Positions 23,761 through 33,357 of a stretch of DNA of 46,389 nucleotides are shown here, piece by piece. The notes under the pieces are model-generated. The model was not told the origin of the DNA. It saw nothing but the letters and a program-made list of their open reading frames with translations, and ran no database searches. Location: assembly GCA_030610885.1 (NCBI GenBank), contig JAUWQW010000007.1, forward strand, positions 1 to 46,389, read 5' to 3'. The DNA comes from Candidatus Aminicenantota bacterium (GTDB lineage: Bacteria; Acidobacteriota; Aminicenantia; UBA2199). Both the position numbers and the translations under genes were made by a program. Positions within the stretch are counted from its first letter, which is position 1, and each line of letters begins with the position of its first letter.

Positions 23761-25715
23761 CTATTACCTCCTTTATTCAAAATCAAAACTTCTCCTTCAG
23801 GCTTTTTAAACTCCTGAACACTTTTTTTGAAACTTTCCCAATCTTCTGGCTTATATATTCTTTTCTTTAATATAATATTTTTTGTAATAATGATCTTTTT
23901 ACCTTTCTGTTTAATAGAACCATTAAAATTAGCACCTTTTCCCTCCACTTTTTCAAATTTTGGATCATTTACCAAATCAAATCTCTTATAAAGTTTTATT
24001 GTTTCAACCACTTTAACCAATTGAGAACATCTAGTCCTAAAGGGATATTTTCTCTTCTTGAGTTCTGTTCCAATACGACTAAAAAAGAGAGCTCTTGAAA
24101 AGGGTAAAACAGAGGAAATAGGAGTTAAATAAATACTCTTTTTCCCTATTTTTAAATAATTTGCAATTTCAACAGAAAAGCTTATTTTTATTGGTTTTGA
24201 AATATCAACAGGGTCAGAAAAAGAGAGGTTCGAGACCTTAGCTTTACTAGAAATATTAAAAAATTCTCTTTCAAAAGAGAGAACTCGTTGATTTTTTAAC
24301 CCTCTACCTATCAATCTTCTCAAAGTTGAATCAGATTGGCCCTCAGCACAGATCTCAACATAAGCTTTTAATAGACCATCACCTGTTATATGACTGTTTA
24401 TCTTATACTTTATGTAATGATTTTCTGGAGGACTAATAGGAGTGGAGTTTAGATCAGCTCCCTCTGGAACTCCCATTAAATATTCCTGCTGCTGTTCAGC
24501 AGATGACCATAATTCTCTGACTCCTGGTACCCAGGTTGGATCAAGAAGATGATATTTACCCTTTAATTTAACAAGAGTAACGCAATGATTGAACTGGTCT
24601 GCAGGTATCCGATCAATTCTTGAGCCAGCCATAGTCATTGCAGGAAAGGATTCATATCCTGCTGCTCTTAACATTGTTATTAACATTCCTGCCTTATCTT
24701 TACAAACCCCACAGCGATCTCTAAATGTCATAGTGCCTTTGTGAAGAGTATACCCTTCTCCTTCACCCATTGATATCCCTGAATACCTGATCTCTTCAGC
24801 AACCCAGTGGGTCAAACGCGATATTTTTCCCCAATCATCTTTAGCTCCTTTAATTATATCATTCACCTTCTCTTTTATATCATCATCATAATTAAAAGAA
24901 CCATAATCCTCATTTACTTTGTAAAACCATAAGGATTTAGCTTTCCAATCAGGTGAAGTGGATAAAAGAAGTTTAGGAGCAAAATCTGAAAGAGATACCA
25001 TATTTGGTTCACTCTTTATAGGTTGAATACTCTTTTTTTCCCATAAATAAATCATTTGATCACCTTCATTATGTGCATAATGACGTGCCTCACCATTATA
25101 AAACTCAAATTGCAATGTCTTATTTGAAGGAATTGAGATTTCATAAGTTTTAGTATTTATTGGTACTCTTGAATAAAAAGGTACAATATCATAAAAATGA
25201 CCTTTCATCGGAGGAACATATTTATTATCACTTGCTTGAAATAAAAGTGCATATGTAAAGCCCTTTCTATAAGTCTTAACCCACACTCCATCTCCGGGTT
25301 CAAGTCTTGTAATTGGAAGTATTTTTTCTCTTGCACCCCAATATATCCCCCATGCTGGAGCAGGGTAATCATTTATAGAATTCAAAGATAATTCCTTTAT
25401 TTTTCCACATTTTTTCACTATTTTTGCTTCTTTCACTTCAATATAAGCTGTTTGCGGATCATATCCAAAAGTTAAGGATTTTAACTGCTTTGCACCATCT
25501 TCTGTCAATACCTTATAAAATATTTCACCTTCAACAAGGCTCAGCCCTGAATCCATAACTTTTACATTTGTTTTATCAAAAACAATAAGATATGGAGAGT
25601 CAGGGTAATCAGATGAGTTGCCAGCTTCAGATAAGAGTTTTGAAAGATTATCCTGTGCTTCAACAGTAGTAAAAATTAAAAACGCTAAAATAATAAAAAC
25701 AAATAATTTTCTCAT
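23757..25715 (-). CDS. DUF3857 and transglutaminase-domain exported protein (active-type)
   Basis: 652 residues. Signal peptide at 1-20; a DUF3857 domain (about 40-235, with TRLEPGDGVWVKTYRKGFTY); a transglutaminase-like core (about 285-400) with an intact triad: C338 in CGVCKDKAG, H377 in QFNHCVTLV, D392 in LLDPTWVPG. A C-terminal beta region follows. Such proteins act outside the inner membrane, probably as peptidases or amidases or in crosslinking; the substrate is unknown. It has an ideal AAGGAGG site and starts the minus-strand pair with the triad-less homologue. Confidence 0.85.
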   Translation of the reverse strand: MRKLFVFIILAFLIFTTVEAQDNLSKLLSEAGNSSDYPDSPYLIVFDKTNVKVMDSGLSLVEGEIFYKVLTEDGAKQLKSLTFGYDPQTAYIEVKEAKIVKKCGKIKELSLNSINDYPAPAWGIYWGAREKILPITRLEPGDGVWVKTYRKGFTYALLFQASDNKYVPPMKGHFYDIVPFYSRVPINTKTYEISIPSNKTLQFEFYNGEARHYAHNEGDQMIYLWEKKSIQPIKSEPNMVSLSDFAPKLLLSTSPDWKAKSLWFYKVNEDYGSFNYDDDIKEKVNDIIKGAKDDWGKISRLTHWVAEEIRYSGISMGEGEGYTLHKGTMTFRDRCGVCKDKAGMLITMLRAAGYESFPAMTMAGSRIDRIPADQFNHCVTLVKLKGKYHLLDPTWVPGVRELWSSAEQQQEYLMGVPEGADLNSTPISPPENHYIKYKINSHITGDGLLKAYVEICAEGQSDSTLRRLIGRGLKNQRVLSFEREFFNISSKAKVSNLSFSDPVDISKPIKISFSVEIANYLKIGKKSIYLTPISSVLPFSRALFFSRIGTELKKRKYPFRTRCSQLVKVVETIKLYKRFDLVNDPKFEKVEGKGANFNGSIKQKGKKIIITKNIILKKRIYKPEDWESFKKSVQEFKKPEGEVLILNKGGNR

Positions 25716-25855
25716 TAATCCTCCTTAAAAAGAGCAATAAATTTTAAATCTATCATTTGTATAAATATACTTCCCTACAATTTTCTTAATAAAATATTAT
25801 ATTTTATTTACGAATAAAGTATAATAAAGTTTATTTTAATAGAGATATTTTAATA

Positions 25856-25879
25856 AAAGGAAACAATTTTTGTTCCTTT
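25856..25879. other. Hairpin AAAGGAA(A)CAA / TTGTTCCTTT in the divergent gap
   Basis: Arms 25856-25866 and 25870-25879 pair with one bulged A and a 3-base loop. It lies between the divergent DUF3857 gene and the kinase operon. It has no T-tract, so it could be an operator shared by both sides or chance in AT-rich DNA. Confidence 0.3.
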
Positions 25880-25926
25880 CCATATAATAAATAAAATTAA
25901 AATATCCTATTACTATTAATATTTCT

Positions 25927-25954
25927 TTGAAAAAGAGTTATAAATTGATATAAT
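25927..25954 (+). promoter_or_regulatory. Sigma-70 promoter of the four-gene kinase operon
   Basis: TTGAAA (25927-25932), 16-base spacer, TATAAT (25949-25954). The ATG at 25962 is only seven bases beyond the -10 box and no ribosome binding site precedes it, so the first message is probably leaderless. Confidence 0.6.
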
Positions 25955-25961
25955 TATTATC

Positions 25962-26252
25962 ATGAAAATATATTGTCTGATTATATTTCTTTTTTTTAGC
26001 TTAAGCCTATCTTTTTCAGATTCAAATACAAATAAAGACAAATCATATAATAGCCCGAAAATAAAGAAAACAAAAGAACAAACATCTTTTCAAATGCAAG
26101 AAAATGATGATTATAAGATAGAAGATGACGATTTTTATTATGAATCAAATTTTTTCCCTAGAAAAATATATCAAAAAAAATTAGTTCCACTCTCAAATAA
26201 GGAAAAAATAATTTGGTCATTTAGAATGGCAAACAAAAATCTATTTCTATGA
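25962..26252 (+). CDS. Small exported, acidic unknown protein
   Basis: 96 residues. A signal peptide (MKIYCLIIFLFFSLSLSFSD) is followed by a low-complexity Lys/Asn/Gln segment, an acidic run (QENDDYKIEDDDFYYES) and a basic C-terminus. No domain is recognisable. The last four bases overlap the start of the membrane kinase gene (ATGA). It is first in the operon, so it may be an accessory or signal-presenting partner of the kinase's extracytoplasmic PDZ-like domain. That is inference from position only. Confidence 0.55.
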   Translation: MKIYCLIIFLFFSLSLSFSDSNTNKDKSYNSPKIKKTKEQTSFQMQENDDYKIEDDDFYYESNFFPRKIYQKKLVPLSNKEKIIWSFRMANKNLFL

Positions 26253-29008
26253 TAAAGAAGTATCATTGGTATTTCATCTATTTAATTTTTATAATATTAG
26301 CCCTCACCAATATATTTCAAAAATTACAATGGAGTTCTTCAACAGATAATATCAGATGGGAACAAACTGAAAATGGTTTAATGTGCATTAATTCTCCTTC
26401 AGACAGCCCAATAAAAAAAGGAGATACACTATTAACAATAAATAAATATATAATAGAAACCAATATTAACAGGGAAAGAATAATAAAAAAAAGAAAATAT
26501 TGTAGGTATGAAATTGAAAGAAATGGGCTTTTAAACAATGTTGGTATTGATATAATCAATAAACATACCCCATTTTCATATTATATTTTAGCTTTTTCAG
26601 GAATACTTTTTATACTACTTACACTTAATATTTTAAATGCAAATTTAAAACAACCAAATCATATTTTAACTCCACCAATTTTTTTTATACTCAACCTATC
26701 TTTTTCTGGAATTTTAATATTTTCTCCAACAGGGGACTACAATTTATCAGATTTCTTTTTCTTATTCCTTGATAGGCTCTCATTTCTTATATTTCCAGCC
26801 TTATTATTAAGCTATTCAATATACTTTCCAATAAAATCAATCGTATTAAAAAAGATTAAACCAAGATTTCTTAATTTAATAATTTATCTTACTCCAGTTA
26901 CCATAATGCTTGTATCCTCTTTATTCATAATTAAAAATTTCAGAAAACCTATCATTAAAATCTTAACATTAACAATTAACTATTTCAGGAATATCTCTTT
27001 AAAATATTTTATTGTATACATTTTTTTGTCTTTAATATTCTTTTTGATTTCAGGTTTAAAACTCATTGTTAAAAAAAATCAAAAGAGGTTTTTATTACCC
27101 TTTTCAGGGGTTTTTATAAGTACTACATGCTTATTAATTAATATACTCATAACACCTACAAAAAATATTCTACAAGCACCATTAAATTTAAGCCTCTTTC
27201 TCCTTGCTTTGTTACCTTTAAGTCTAACCTACTTCTTAAGTCAAAAAAGATTTACAGATATTGAAATAATAATCAAAAAAACTCTTGCAATTTCATCTAT
27301 CTTCTTATTCATCTTTGGGATCTACTTGTTTCTCGGAATCAATATTGAAAAAAACAAGCTTCTTGGAATTTTCTGGTCTGTTACTGCAATTATAACTGCA
27401 GGATTACTTTTTAAACCTATTGAAGCAACAGTTCAAAAATATTTTGAGAAAATATTTTTTAAAGGTAGTTTTAATTTTAAACATAGGTTAAAAGAATTAA
27501 TTCAATCTCTTAGACAGGAAAGAAACTTATCATCTCTTTCAAAAAATTTTTTAGAAACAATAAACCATGGATTTAATCTAAAACAAAGTTCATTAATTAT
27601 TCATTTCAAAAAAAACGTTTTTTACTCTTTTCCTGAAAAAACAAAAATACTCTTATCAAAAACTTTTATAAATGATCTGTTTGCTAATGATAATTTGATT
27701 TTTTTCCATGCTCGTGAATTTGAAAGAAAGTATCCAAAAGACTATAATGTAATGAAAGATCTAAAATATTTTCAGTTTCTTCCATTAGGAACAAAACATA
27801 ACCTAATTGGCCTTATTGCGTTTGGTTTTAATGAAAACAATAAATACCTTACATTAGAAGACTGGGAGTTAATGTTCAGCATTTCTTCCTCATTATCTCT
27901 TTCAGTTGAAAATGCGTTTTTATACTCTGAGTTAGAGACTAAATTAAATGAAATAAGCTTACTAAAAGAATTTAATGAAAATATTATTGAAAACTTAAAC
28001 TTAGGTATAGTTGTGTTATCCAAACTCAATATTATAAGGAGTTGGAATAGCTTTATGGAGATTAAATTTAATATTCCAAGAAAGATAGCAATAAACAAAA
28101 AAGCTCTCACTGTTTTAGGTCCCAAACTATGGAAAAAAATCCATATAAAGAAAAATATAGTTTCTTCTTTAAATAATGAAGAGATAAAAATCTCTGAAAA
28201 GGAGTTTATATTTGACATTTATATTTCTCCTCTTAAAAATAACATTGGTAAGATAATTGGGACAATTATTGTATTTGAAGATGTAACTGAAAAAATATTC
28301 ATTCAAAATCAATTAACAACATCTGAAAAAATGGCTTCTCTTGGTTTACTATCAGCTGGAGTCGCCCATGAAATCAATACGCCATTAACTGGAATTTCAT
28401 CATTCTGTCAATTTATTCTTGATAACCCAAATGATTCAGAAAATATCGAATTAATATCAAAAATTCAGGAGCAGGTTATCAGAGCAAACGAAATTACAAA
28501 AACATTATTAAACTTCTCAAGACAGAAGGGTGAACAACCTACTGAGATCAACTTAAATAAATTAATTGATGAAAGCATATCTTTAATAGCTCATAAATTA
28601 AAGAAAAAACATATAAAATTAAATAGGAAATACAATTTTAAAAGTAAAATCTACGGATTTTCAACAAGACTTCAACAACTATTTATAAATCTGTTTATAA
28701 ATGCAAGTGATTCAATTCCCAACTCAAATGGTATAATAACTATAATAGGAAAAGAAGATAAGAAAAATATCTCTATAGATATAATAGATAATGGTATAGG
28801 TATTGAACAACAGAATATAAGAAAATTATTTAACCCATTTTTTACAACAAAAGCTCCTGGAAAGGGCACTGGTTTGGGGCTCTCAATAACCTACAATATT
28901 GTAAAAGAACATTATGGAGATATTGAAGTGAAAAGCAACTCAAATAAAGGAACCACTTTTATTATAACACTTCCAATTAAAAGCCCTTTGAGGAGAATAA
29001 AAATATGA
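26249..29008 (+). CDS. Membrane histidine kinase with PDZ-like, multi-helix, GAF and PAS regions
   Basis: 919 residues. A first membrane helix (about 5-22) is followed by an extracytoplasmic PDZ-like domain (about 35-105; PIKKGDTLLTINKYIIETN), then seven or more helices (about 110-390), a GAF-like domain (about 410-560), a PAS domain (about 575-680) and the HisKA box GVAHEINTPLTGISSF. The ATPase motifs (LQQLFINLFINASDSIPNS, DNGIGIE, FFTTKAPGKGTGLGLSI, GTTFIITLP) are complete. The design resembles large sensors of envelope or membrane state. It is coupled by 4-base overlaps to the small exported protein upstream and to the NtrC-type regulator downstream. Confidence 0.85.
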   Translation: MIKKYHWYFIYLIFIILALTNIFQKLQWSSSTDNIRWEQTENGLMCINSPSDSPIKKGDTLLTINKYIIETNINRERIIKKRKYCRYEIERNGLLNNVGIDIINKHTPFSYYILAFSGILFILLTLNILNANLKQPNHILTPPIFFILNLSFSGILIFSPTGDYNLSDFFFLFLDRLSFLIFPALLLSYSIYFPIKSIVLKKIKPRFLNLIIYLTPVTIMLVSSLFIIKNFRKPIIKILTLTINYFRNISLKYFIVYIFLSLIFFLISGLKLIVKKNQKRFLLPFSGVFISTTCLLINILITPTKNILQAPLNLSLFLLALLPLSLTYFLSQKRFTDIEIIIKKTLAISSIFLFIFGIYLFLGINIEKNKLLGIFWSVTAIITAGLLFKPIEATVQKYFEKIFFKGSFNFKHRLKELIQSLRQERNLSSLSKNFLETINHGFNLKQSSLIIHFKKNVFYSFPEKTKILLSKTFINDLFANDNLIFFHAREFERKYPKDYNVMKDLKYFQFLPLGTKHNLIGLIAFGFNENNKYLTLEDWELMFSISSSLSLSVENAFLYSELETKLNEISLLKEFNENIIENLNLGIVVLSKLNIIRSWNSFMEIKFNIPRKIAINKKALTVLGPKLWKKIHIKKNIVSSLNNEEIKISEKEFIFDIYISPLKNNIGKIIGTIIVFEDVTEKIFIQNQLTTSEKMASLGLLSAGVAHEINTPLTGISSFCQFILDNPNDSENIELISKIQEQVIRANEITKTLLNFSRQKGEQPTEINLNKLIDESISLIAHKLKKKHIKLNRKYNFKSKIYGFSTRLQQLFINLFINASDSIPNSNGIITIIGKEDKKNISIDIIDNGIGIEQQNIRKLFNPFFTTKAPGKGTGLGLSITYNIVKEHYGDIEVKSNSNKGTTFIITLPIKSPLRRIKI

Positions 29009-30354
29009 GAAAAAAGATAATTCATCTTATTGATGATGAAAAGATTATTCATGAAATTTTTAAAAGAATATTTAAAAGTAATGAATATGAATTGATTATT
29101 TCTGAAAATAAAAGTCAAGCAAAAACACACCATACTCCAGATGTAGATGTTACAATTATGGATTTAATGATTCCAGGAAGCTCTGGAATAGAAATTTTTA
29201 AAGAACTTAAAAAAAGTGACCCTGAAATTAAAATTATATTTTTAACTGCATATGGAACAATTGAATCTGCCATTGAGACAATAAAATTGGGTGCAGAGGA
29301 TTATTTACAAAAACCCTTTAATAATATAGAACTCAAACACAAAATTGATAGAATTATAAAAGGAGAATATATCAAAAAGGAAAATATACAATTAAAAATG
29401 GTTTTAAATCAGAGATTTTCATTTAATAATATAATTGGTAAAAGTAGGATTCTTATGAAAACTCTTTCATTGGTAGAAAGCGTTGCTAAAACAAATTCAA
29501 CAGTTTTAATAACTGGAGAAAGCGGCACAGGCAAAGAATTGATTGCAAAAGCTACATATAACAATTCAAACAGAAAAAATGACCCATTCTTCTCATTGAA
29601 CTCAAGCAATATACCAGATGCCCTATTTGAAAGTATACTATTTGGTCATACAAAAGGAGCTTTTACAAGCGCATATACAGATAAAAAAGGTGTTTTTGAA
29701 GAAGCAGACAAGGGAACAATTTTTTTTGATGAGATTTCAAATTTAAACCCAGAAACTCAATCAAAAATATTAAGAGTTATACAAGAAAAAGAATTTCAAC
29801 CTTTAGGTAGCAATAAAACAATAAAAGTGGATGTGAGAATAATAGCAGCCACAAATGTTGACCTTAAAAAGAGAGTAGAAGAAAATAAATTTAGAGAAGA
29901 TTTATACTATAGACTCAATATTATAAATATAAATCTCCCTCCTTTAAGAGAGAGAAAGGAAGATATCCCTTTACTTGCTGAACACTTTCTGAAAAAATAT
30001 TCAAAAGAAAATAATAAAAATGTAAATAACATAGACAATAAATTTATGAAGTATTTGTTGAATTATAGCTGGCCTGGTAATATAAGAGAACTTGAAAATA
30101 CTTTACAAAGAGGAGTTATACTCTCAACCTCAAACACCTTAACATATGACCTACTTCCAACTGAAATAATTGAATCAGATTCAAAAAACATTTTAAAAGG
30201 CTCTTATAATGAGCAAATTGATGAATTCAAGAAGCAATTAATAATCCAGGCTCTTGAAAAAAATAATTGGGTTCAGAAAAGTGCTTGCAAAAATTTGGGC
30301 TTAAAACCAACTACTTTCTCTGAATTAATGAAGAGGTTAAACATTCATAAATGA
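29005..30354 (+). CDS. NtrC-family sigma-54-dependent response regulator
   Basis: 449 residues. Receiver (IIHLIDDEK, phospho-acceptor in DVTIMDLMIPGSSG, lysine in LQKPF), AAA+ domain (GESGTGKE, GTIFFDEISN, FREDLYYRLNI) and a Fis-type helix-turn-helix at the end (ACKNLGLKPTTFSELMKRL). The sigma-54 contact loop is GAFTSA. The kinase partner directly precedes it with a 4-base overlap, and the pseudouridine synthase follows with another. Its target promoter is not next to it; the sigma-54 promoter at 2521 with its different dyad is one candidate in this window. Confidence 0.9.
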   Translation: MRKKIIHLIDDEKIIHEIFKRIFKSNEYELIISENKSQAKTHHTPDVDVTIMDLMIPGSSGIEIFKELKKSDPEIKIIFLTAYGTIESAIETIKLGAEDYLQKPFNNIELKHKIDRIIKGEYIKKENIQLKMVLNQRFSFNNIIGKSRILMKTLSLVESVAKTNSTVLITGESGTGKELIAKATYNNSNRKNDPFFSLNSSNIPDALFESILFGHTKGAFTSAYTDKKGVFEEADKGTIFFDEISNLNPETQSKILRVIQEKEFQPLGSNKTIKVDVRIIAATNVDLKKRVEENKFREDLYYRLNIININLPPLRERKEDIPLLAEHFLKKYSKENNKNVNNIDNKFMKYLLNYSWPGNIRELENTLQRGVILSTSNTLTYDLLPTEIIESDSKNILKGSYNEQIDEFKKQLIIQALEKNNWVQKSACKNLGLKPTTFSELMKRLNIHK

Positions 30355-31088
30355 CAAAGCTTAAACTTCAAAAATGTTTACAAAATTCTGGATTTGAAAG
30401 TAGAAGAAATATAAGAAAATTTATCTCTGAAGGTTATTTTAAAGTGAATGATATTTATGTAAAAGACCCAAATTTTTTAGTTGATTTAAATAAAGATACA
30501 CTCTTTTTTAAAAATAAAAGAATAAATATTAAATTAGAAAAAAAATCATACTTTATATTTAATAAACCATATGGAATTGTCTCAACCCTTCATGATCCAC
30601 AAAAAAGGCCTACTATTAAAGATTTTATAGGTAAAATAAAAGAAAGAGTTTACCCTGTAGGAAGGTTGGATTTTCATTCAGAAGGTCTTATACTTTTAAC
30701 AAACGACGGAGATCTAACAAACTTTATAATTTCTACTAAAAATAAAATTCCAAAAACTTATTTAATAAAGATAAAGGGAAGCTTAAGTAAAGAGAATAAA
30801 AGTAAATTAGAAACAAAGGGATTTTTTTTAGACGGAATTAGAACAAATCCCCTAAAAATCGATCTTATCAAAAAAACCAAAAATAATAATTCATGGCTAA
30901 AAGTAACAATAATCGAAGGTAAAAAACATATTTTACGAAAGATATTTAAATATTCTGGACATCCTATTGAAAAACTAAAAAGAATTACAATTGGTAATAT
31001 AAATCTAAAAAAAATACCTTCTGGACACTGGTTAGAATTAAAAGAATACGAGATAAATAGTTTTAAAAAAAAATATAATTGTGACTGA
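30351..31088 (+). CDS. RsuA/RluB/E/F-family pseudouridine synthase
   Basis: 245 residues. An N-terminal S4 RNA-binding domain (KLQKCLQNSGFESRRNIRKF, about 1-50) is followed by the catalytic domain with the family motif GRLDFHSEGLILLTNDG, whose Asp attacks the uracil. NKPYGIVSTLHD and the C-terminal IEGKKHILRKIFKYSGHPIEKLKRI also fit. It isomerises uridine in rRNA; which site cannot be said from sequence alone. It is the last gene of the four-gene operon (overlap with the regulator), an odd partner for a two-component system. It meets glgC tail to tail with two bases between the stops. Confidence 0.88.
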   Translation: MTKLKLQKCLQNSGFESRRNIRKFISEGYFKVNDIYVKDPNFLVDLNKDTLFFKNKRINIKLEKKSYFIFNKPYGIVSTLHDPQKRPTIKDFIGKIKERVYPVGRLDFHSEGLILLTNDGDLTNFIISTKNKIPKTYLIKIKGSLSKENKSKLETKGFFLDGIRTNPLKIDLIKKTKNNNSWLKVTIIEGKKHILRKIFKYSGHPIEKLKRITIGNINLKKIPSGHWLELKEYEINSFKKKYNCD

Positions 31089-31090
31089 TC

Positions 31091-32344
31091 TTACTCTATT
31101 TTTGTGTTATCAGGTATCAACCCCCCCTTTGGAATAACAACAATTCCATCAACAATATAATAAAAACCATTATCTTCTTTTTTTGAATTCCCCTTATAAT
31201 CTATTACCACATTATCTCCTATACTAACGTTTTTATCAAGAATTGCATTTTTAATTGAACAATATCTTCCTATTCCAATTTTAACTTTTTCAATTGAATT
31301 TTCATCTTCATAATAGTCAGCACCCATCATAATCACTCTTTTAAGTGATGTTCCCTCTCTTATTATAGACCTTATTCCAATTATTGAATTAAATATTTTA
31401 GTCCCTTCAAGTATTGAGCCATCAGAAATCAAAGCATTATTTATCTCGCAATTTTTAACTTTTGAACCTGGGAGAAAACGAGCGTGAGTAAAAATTGGAC
31501 ATATTTCATCATAAAAATTAAATTTAGGAACTGGATTTGCAAAATCAAGGTTTGCTTCAAAAAAAGCTTCTATTGTCCCAATATCTTCCCAGTATCCTCT
31601 AAAAATGTAAGAATAAACATTATGTGTCTTTATAGAGTCAGGTATAATTTGCTTTCCAAAATCCTCTTTTTCATTATTTTCTAACAATCCAATCAAAATA
31701 TCTTTATTAAAAATATAAATACCCATTGATGCAATAAAATTCATGTTATTATCTCTATCTATATAATCAGAAGGATTATATAATTTGTTTAACATATTAT
31801 CATCTTTAGGTTTTTCATAAAAATCAACAATTTTTCTATGTTTGTCTATCTTCAATATACCAAAACTTTTTGCAACCTCTTTACAAATTGGCTTTGATGC
31901 AATTGTAATATCAGCATTTTTTGTTTTATGATAATCTAGAAATTCTTGAAGATTAATCCTGAAAAGCTGATCCCCCGAAAGTATAACAACATAATCAACA
32001 TCCTGATTTTTTATATAGTTGATGTTTTGTCTGACAGCATCAGCAGTACCTTGATACCAATTATTATTTTTAATTGTCTGTTGGGCAGCAAGAATTTGGA
32101 CAAACCCCTTTGAAAAACCATCAAACCTGTACGTAGTTGCTATATGTCTATGAAGTGATACTGTATTGAACTGAGTTAAAATAAAGATCTTTTTTAAACC
32201 CCAATGAATACAATTTGAAATCGGTATATCAATCAGTCTGAACTTACCTCCAATAGGAACAGCTGGCTTTGCTCTATATTTTATCAGAGGAAACAACCTT
32301 GTTCCCCTACCTCCCCCTAAGATTATTGAAAGAACTTTTTTCAT
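31091..32344 (-). CDS. glgC: Glucose-1-phosphate adenylyltransferase
   Basis: 417 residues, the family length. It makes ADP-glucose for glycogen. ILGGGRGTRLFPLIKYRAKP, GGKFRLIDIPISNC, LSGDQLFRI, ASMGIYIF and GYWEDIGTIEAF are present, followed by a C-terminal left-handed beta helix (about 285-417; SKVKNCEINNALISDGSIL). No other glycogen genes are seen nearby. It follows efp by 23 bases on the same strand and may share its transcript. Confidence 0.93.
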   Translation of the reverse strand: MKKVLSIILGGGRGTRLFPLIKYRAKPAVPIGGKFRLIDIPISNCIHWGLKKIFILTQFNTVSLHRHIATTYRFDGFSKGFVQILAAQQTIKNNNWYQGTADAVRQNINYIKNQDVDYVVILSGDQLFRINLQEFLDYHKTKNADITIASKPICKEVAKSFGILKIDKHRKIVDFYEKPKDDNMLNKLYNPSDYIDRDNNMNFIASMGIYIFNKDILIGLLENNEKEDFGKQIIPDSIKTHNVYSYIFRGYWEDIGTIEAFFEANLDFANPVPKFNFYDEICPIFTHARFLPGSKVKNCEINNALISDGSILEGTKIFNSIIGIRSIIREGTSLKRVIMMGADYYEDENSIEKVKIGIGRYCSIKNAILDKNVSIGDNVVIDYKGNSKKEDNGFYYIVDGIVVIPKGGLIPDNTKIE

Positions 32345-32367
32345 TCTAATCTCCTTTTGCTTTTTTT

Positions 32368-32931
32368 TTACTTACTTACTCTTTCTATGTATGAGCCATC
32401 CCTTGTATCAACTTTGATAATGTTTTCAGCCTCAATAAATGGAGGAACCTGGATTTCCATTCCATTATCTAATTTTGCTGGTTTATAAGATGCTTGAACA
32501 GTAGCACCCTTTAAAGCTTTTTCCGTTTCTATTACTTTAAATTCCATTGTTAAAGGCGGAGTTATATTCATTGGACGATCTTTAAACATTTCTAGACTAT
32601 ATATTGCATCCTCGCTTAAGTAATATGCAACTTCTCCAAGAAAATCCTTATTTAGACTGATTTGATCAAATGTTTCATTATCCATAAATATAAACTGATT
32701 CTCATCCTGATATGAAAATGAAACTTCTTTTGTTTCAAGTGCAACCCTTTCAACCTTTTCAGCAGAACGAAATCTATAATCCCTTATTGTCATATCATTC
32801 AAATCTCTAATCTTTGTTTGAACAACTGCATTCCCCTTGCCAGGTGTTATATGCTTCATATCCTCAACTCTATAAAGCTTGTCATTTAAAAGAATTACCA
32901 TACCCTTTCTAATCTGTATTGCATTAATCAT
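32368..32931 (-). CDS. efp: Elongation factor P
   Basis: 187 residues from the ATG at 32931, which has GGAGG five bases upstream; a GTG at 32943 is unlikely because it overlaps that site. It relieves ribosomes stalled at proline runs. Domain I carries the tip loop PGKGNA with lysine 32 at the position modified in many bacteria. The protein ends YIERVSK and has the three-beta-barrel length. No modification genes (epmA/B, earP) are seen in the window. Confidence 0.93.
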   Translation of the reverse strand: MINAIQIRKGMVILLNDKLYRVEDMKHITPGKGNAVVQTKIRDLNDMTIRDYRFRSAEKVERVALETKEVSFSYQDENQFIFMDNETFDQISLNKDFLGEVAYYLSEDAIYSLEMFKDRPMNITPPLTMEFKVIETEKALKGATVQASYKPAKLDNGMEIQVPPFIEAENIIKVDTRDGSYIERVSK

Positions 32932-33214
32932 AAAAACCTCCACTGACTATTTTTATATATATAATTAATAAATCTCATTCCTCTAAAATATAAAGTTCTT
33001 TTTCAATTCTACTTTTTTATCAGAAAATCCCATCAAAAGAGAAAATCTTTTCATTGCATATTTATAACATATTGAAAATGTTTAGTAAATATTCAGCCTA
33101 TTCAACACTCACCATTTTTTATTCAATTTAATATTTAATAGTAGATTTTTTATTTCCGAATAAAATTTAAAAATTTTAATAAAATATTTTTTTAATTAAA
33201 AGGAATATAAAAAA

Positions 33215-33287
33215 TGGAGCTGAAGGGGATCGAACCCTCGACCTTCTGAATGCCATTCAGACACGCTCCCAGCTGCGCCACAGCCCC
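33215..33287 (-). tRNA. tRNA-Ala, anticodon GGC
   Basis: On the minus strand the 73 bases from GGGGCTG to CAGCTCC-A fold as a cloverleaf: acceptor of 7 bp including the G3-U70 pair that marks alanine tRNAs, D arm GCGCAGCTGGGAGCGTG, anticodon stem TCTGA/TCAGA with loop ATGGCAT (anticodon GGC), and T loop TTCGATC. The 3' CCA is not encoded. A T-run follows the gene. It lies alone, with its own promoter upstream. Confidence 0.97.
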
Positions 33288-33305
33288 ATTCTGAAAATAG
33301 GAAAA

Positions 33306-33334
33306 ATATTATCATACTTTATGCTATAAATCAA
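33306..33334 (-). promoter_or_regulatory. Promoter of tRNA-Ala
   Basis: On the minus strand TTGATT (33334-33329), 17-base spacer, TAATAT (33311-33306), about 19 bases before the tRNA 5' end. Confidence 0.6.
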
Positions 33335-33357
33335 ACTTAAATCGCAGACGCAAGGGG

